From: Alphaproteobacteria bacterium
Lineage (GTDB): Bacteria > Pseudomonadota > Alphaproteobacteria > Rhodospirillales > Rhodospirillaceae
Direction: 5' to 3'
Length of the DNA: 8,101 bases
Assembly: GCA_003250275.1 (NCBI GenBank)
Contig: QKGW01000039.1
Coordinates: forward strand, 1 to 8,101
Of this stretch, positions 6,440 through 8,101 are shown piece by piece. The notes beneath the pieces were generated by a model, which saw nothing but the letters and a program-made list of their open reading frames with translations, was not told the origin of the DNA and did no database searches. The translations under genes were made by a program, and so were the position numbers. Each line of letters starts with the position of its first letter. The stretch's first letter is position 1.

Positions 6440-6446
6440 CCTCCCT
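6440..6446 (-). promoter_or_regulatory. Ribosome binding site of hydD
   Basis: AGGGAGG on the - strand overlaps the hydG stop codon and ends 5 nt before the hydD ATG at 6434, supporting that start. Confidence 0.65.
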
Positions 6447-7281
6447 AGAGTTCGGCCACGGAGAACATCTCGGCGACGCGGTCGTAGCGGAACACCGGCC
6501 CGTCCTTGCAGACGAAATACGGCCCCCACTGGCAATGGCCGCACAGGCCGCAACCGCACTTCATGTTGCGCTCGACCGAGACCCAGATGTGCTTGCGCCC
6601 GATGCCGCGCTTTTCGAGCGCTTGCGCGCCGTAGCGCATCATCACCTCCGGCCCGCAGACGAAGGCGGTCGCCTGCTGCGGGTCGAAGCCGCCCTTCAGC
6701 ACCAGATTGGTGACGACGCCGACGCTGCCGCTCCAGTTGCCGGTGGCGCGGTCGACCGTCACCAGCACGTCCATGTCGAAGCGGCCGCGCCAGCGCGCGA
6801 GGTCCTTCTTGAACAGGATGTCCTCGGGCGTACGTGCGCCGTAGAGCACCAGCACCCGGCCGTAGCGGTCGCGGTTGGCCATCGCGAAGTTGATCGCCGG
6901 GCGCAACGGCGCGAGGCCGACGCCGCCCGCGACGAACACCAGATCGCGCCCGTAGGCGGCCTCGACCGGCCACATCGAGCCGAACGGCCCGGTCACCCCG
7001 AGCTCGTCGCCGACGGTGAGACCGTTGAGCGCGCGGCTGACCGCGCCGACCGCGCGGGTGGTGTGGACGATGCGGCTGCGGTCGGCGGGATCGCCGGAAA
7101 TCGAGATCGGGATCGCGCCGACGCCGAAAACATAGAGCAGGTTGAACTGCCCGGGCAGGAAGGCGAAATCGCCACCGTCCACCGCGACGACCTCGAGAGT
7201 GAAGGTATCCGAGAGTTCGCGCCGCACCTTCTCGACGCGGAACACCCGGGGCAGCATCGGATCCGGCAGCGGCGCGTTCAT
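6445..7281 (-). CDS. hydG: Hydrogenase gamma subunit: FAD/NAD(P)-binding, 2Fe-2S oxidoreductase
   Basis: This 278-residue protein has the ferredoxin-NADP reductase fold and couples the hydrogenase to NAD(P). FLPGQFNLL (41-49) and the flavin-binding IPISIS (57-62) form the FAD part. VAGGVGLAPLRP (117-128), LYGARTPED (146-154) and FVCGPEVMM (207-215) form the nicotinamide-nucleotide part. The C-terminal cysteines Cys242, Cys247, Cys250 and Cys258 (in KCGCGLCGHC and FVCKDG) are the likely [2Fe-2S] ligands, as in PyrK and AsrB relatives; Cys244 is an extra cysteine between them. The start at 7281 shares ATGA (7278-7281) with the upstream CNBD gene and has GGAGG at 7289-7293. NAD versus NADP preference cannot be read safely from the sequence. 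The group 3b assignment of the operon favours NADP. Confidence 0.94.
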   Translation of the reverse strand: MNAPLPDPMLPRVFRVEKVRRELSDTFTLEVVAVDGGDFAFLPGQFNLLYVFGVGAIPISISGDPADRSRIVHTTRAVGAVSRALNGLTVGDELGVTGPFGSMWPVEAAYGRDLVFVAGGVGLAPLRPAINFAMANRDRYGRVLVLYGARTPEDILFKKDLARWRGRFDMDVLVTVDRATGNWSGSVGVVTNLVLKGGFDPQQATAFVCGPEVMMRYGAQALEKRGIGRKHIWVSVERNMKCGCGLCGHCQWGPYFVCKDGPVFRYDRVAEMFSVAEL

Positions 7282-7880
7282 GGCTCGTCCTCCGCGCGGT
7301 TTTTCACGATCGCGAGCGACGCCTTCGCCGCCTCGGCCTCGGCGCGCACGCCCGCGGCGGCGGGCGCGGGCGGCGGCTCTTCCGGCTCCGCCTCGAGCAT
7401 TTCGGGGCGCGGCACGTCGGGGCCGTAGAGATCGAGCAGTTGCAGGCGCGCCGCCGAAAGCCGGTGCGCCATCACCGGCACGAAACGGCGCAGCATCTCG
7501 AAGCCGAGCGCCGGATGCGCCTCCATCTTGCCGAGCAGGCACGCGCCGTCGAACGCGAGCGCCTCCACCTCGCCCCTGGCGCGGGCGGTGAACGCGCCGC
7601 GATGCGGCGGCACCAGCCACGACCACCCGACCACGTCGCCGGGCCCGAGGGTTTCGAGCACGATCGGCGGGCCCGCCGGCGGCTCGACCATCACCTCGAC
7701 CTCGCCCGCGCGGATCAGATAGAACGCGCGCGCTATCACGCCGGTGCGGATCAGCGCGTCGCCGTCGGCGAAGTCCATGGGCGCGGCGCACCCGGCCAGC
7801 AGGTCGCGCAATTCGGCGTCGATGCCGTCGAAGAACGGCTGCGCGCCGATCGTGCCGCTCAGGTCTCCGGTCCCGGCCAT
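7278..7880 (-). CDS. Stand-alone cyclic-nucleotide-binding-domain protein
   Basis: This 200-residue protein has a single CRP-like beta-roll (about 12-115) and no helix-turn-helix, so it is not a transcription factor of the CRP/FNR type. The fold is recognised from FFDGIDAELRDLLAG (16-30), FADGDALIRTGVIARAFYLI (37-56), AGEVEV (58-63) and LGPGDVVGWSWLVPPHRGAF (78-97). In CRP the phosphate-binding cassette starts with a GE pair whose Glu binds ribose; here it is replaced by the hydrophobic VVGWSW stretch, though an Arg (94) is kept. A helix (about 120-152) is followed by a Pro/Glu/Ala-rich linker and a short charged helical tail. It sits between the beta and gamma subunit genes and overlaps hydG by ATGA, suggesting an accessory or regulatory subunit of the hydrogenase. 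Ligand and role are unknown. GGAGG at 7887-7891 supports the ATG at 7880. Confidence 0.88.
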   Translation of the reverse strand: MAGTGDLSGTIGAQPFFDGIDAELRDLLAGCAAPMDFADGDALIRTGVIARAFYLIRAGEVEVMVEPPAGPPIVLETLGPGDVVGWSWLVPPHRGAFTARARGEVEALAFDGACLLGKMEAHPALGFEMLRRFVPVMAHRLSAARLQLLDLYGPDVPRPEMLEAEPEEPPPAPAAAGVRAEAEAAKASLAIVKNRAEDEP

Positions 7881-7882
7881 GC

Positions 7883-8101
7883 TCAGCCTCCCCGCGTTCC
7901 CGCCGCCTTGATCGCCGCCACCTCGGCGGTGATGTCGATCCCCACCGGGCACCAGGTGATGCAGCGCCCACAGCCGACGCAGCCCGAGGTGCCGAACTGG
8001 TCGATCCAGGTGGAGAGCTTGTGGGTGATCCACTGGCGGTAGCGCGCGCCGATCTCGGTGCGCACCGCGCCGCCGTGAACGTAGGAGAATTCGAGAGAGA
8101 A
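7883..8101 (-). CDS. hydB: Hydrogenase beta subunit, 4Fe-4S ferredoxin type (C-terminal 72 residues)
   Basis: The gene runs off the right edge; the visible part is its last 72 codons. It contains CVGCGRCITWCPVGIDIT, a CxxCxxCxxxCP [4Fe-4S] motif, preceded by ARYRQWITHKLSTW and DQFGTSG. This ending is typical of the HydB/AsrA-like beta subunit of group 3b hydrogenases, which relays electrons between the hydrogenase core and the flavin subunit. A second ferredoxin motif, usual in the family, would lie beyond the window. It ends 2 nt before the CNBD gene. The identification rests on one motif plus its flanks and on the operon order. Confidence 0.88.
   Translation of the reverse strand, partial: FSLEFSYVHGGAVRTEIGARYRQWITHKLSTWIDQFGTSGCVGCGRCITWCPVGIDITAEVAAIKAAGTRGG

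Larger units (their letters stand above)
1164..8101 (-). other. Group 3b hydrogenase operon (structural plus maturation genes)
   Basis: Eight consecutive - strand genes are packed with junctions of 2 nt, 4-nt overlap (ATGA), 10 nt, 8-nt overlap, 4 nt, 38 nt and 8 nt, which strongly suggests a single transcript. The order is hydB, CNBD protein, hydG, hydD, hydA, protease, NodU-like carbamoyltransferase, short hypF. The B-G-D-A order is that of the Pyrococcus furiosus sulfhydrogenase, with the CNBD gene inserted. The promoter and the start of hydB lie beyond the right edge. The two maturation genes at the 3' end would be made in step with their client HydA. Confidence 0.85.

Noticed and set aside
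5469..7428. Two long overlapping + strand open frames (5469-6713 and 6397-7428) antisense to hydA, hydD and hydG
   Set aside because: Arg/Ala/His/Asp-rich translations with no domain, lying opposite genes with complete cysteine and nucleotide-binding motifs; GC-rich antisense shadows.
7278..7880. CRP/FNR-type transcription regulator
   Set aside because: After the beta-roll there is only a helix, a Pro/Glu/Ala-rich linker and a short charged tail; no helix-turn-helix is present.
1..8101. tRNA, rRNA, CRISPR array, insertion sequence or tandem repeats
   Set aside because: Read on both strands, nothing resembling these was seen; nearly every base is in a gene with family motifs, and composition is even throughout.

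Overview
This GC-rich window (roughly 70% by eye) holds the core of a cytoplasmic [NiFe]-hydrogenase locus, with structural genes and maturation genes facing each other. Strong GC bias in third codon positions, tight ATGA-type overlaps and the gene content suggest a proteobacterium, most likely a high-GC alphaproteobacterium. That assignment is an inference, because nothing in the window identifies the taxon directly.

Layout. On the + strand (1-1167) are the last 40 codons of hypD and a complete hypE ending in the diagnostic PRIC. On the - strand, read right to left from 8101 to 1164, is one compact operon: a partial 4Fe-4S beta subunit (hydB), a stand-alone cyclic-nucleotide-binding-domain protein, the FAD/NAD(P)/2Fe-2S gamma subunit (hydG), the small subunit (hydD), the large subunit (hydA), a HyaD/HycI-type maturation protease, a NodU/CmcH/TobZ-type carbamoyltransferase homologue, and a HypF that consists of the Kae1-like transferase domain only. 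The B-G-D-A subunit set and the large-subunit motifs point to group 3b, the NADP-coupled bifunctional or 'sulfhydrogenase' type. Junctions are 2 nt, a 4-nt overlap, 10 nt, an 8-nt overlap, 4 nt, 38 nt and 8 nt. No stretch is left unassigned except the 38-nt gap, and no promoter is visible; the operon promoter must lie beyond 8101. The two transcription units meet tail to tail at a shared CTAG that supplies both stop codons.

How the genes work together. HydA and HydD form the H2-activating core. HydG and HydB carry electrons between that core and NAD(P). The Fe(CN)2CO centre of HydA is built by the Hyp proteins, with cyanide made on the C-terminal cysteine of HypE from a carbamoyl group normally delivered by full-length HypF (acylphosphatase + zinc fingers + YrdC + Kae1 domains).

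Most interesting observation. The HypF here has only the Kae1-like transfer domain, with its metal-binding His/His/Asp residues intact. The adjacent NodU-like protein has an intact carbamoyladenylate-forming (YrdC-like) half, but all three expected metal ligands of its own Kae1-like half are replaced (HHxxH to PHLSQ, GDAG to GPAG). The two lesions are complementary. The simplest reading is a two-protein HypF: the NodU-like protein makes carbamoyl-AMP and the short HypF transfers the carbamoyl group to HypE. This is a hypothesis from sequence. A full-length hypF elsewhere in the genome is the main thing that would weaken it.
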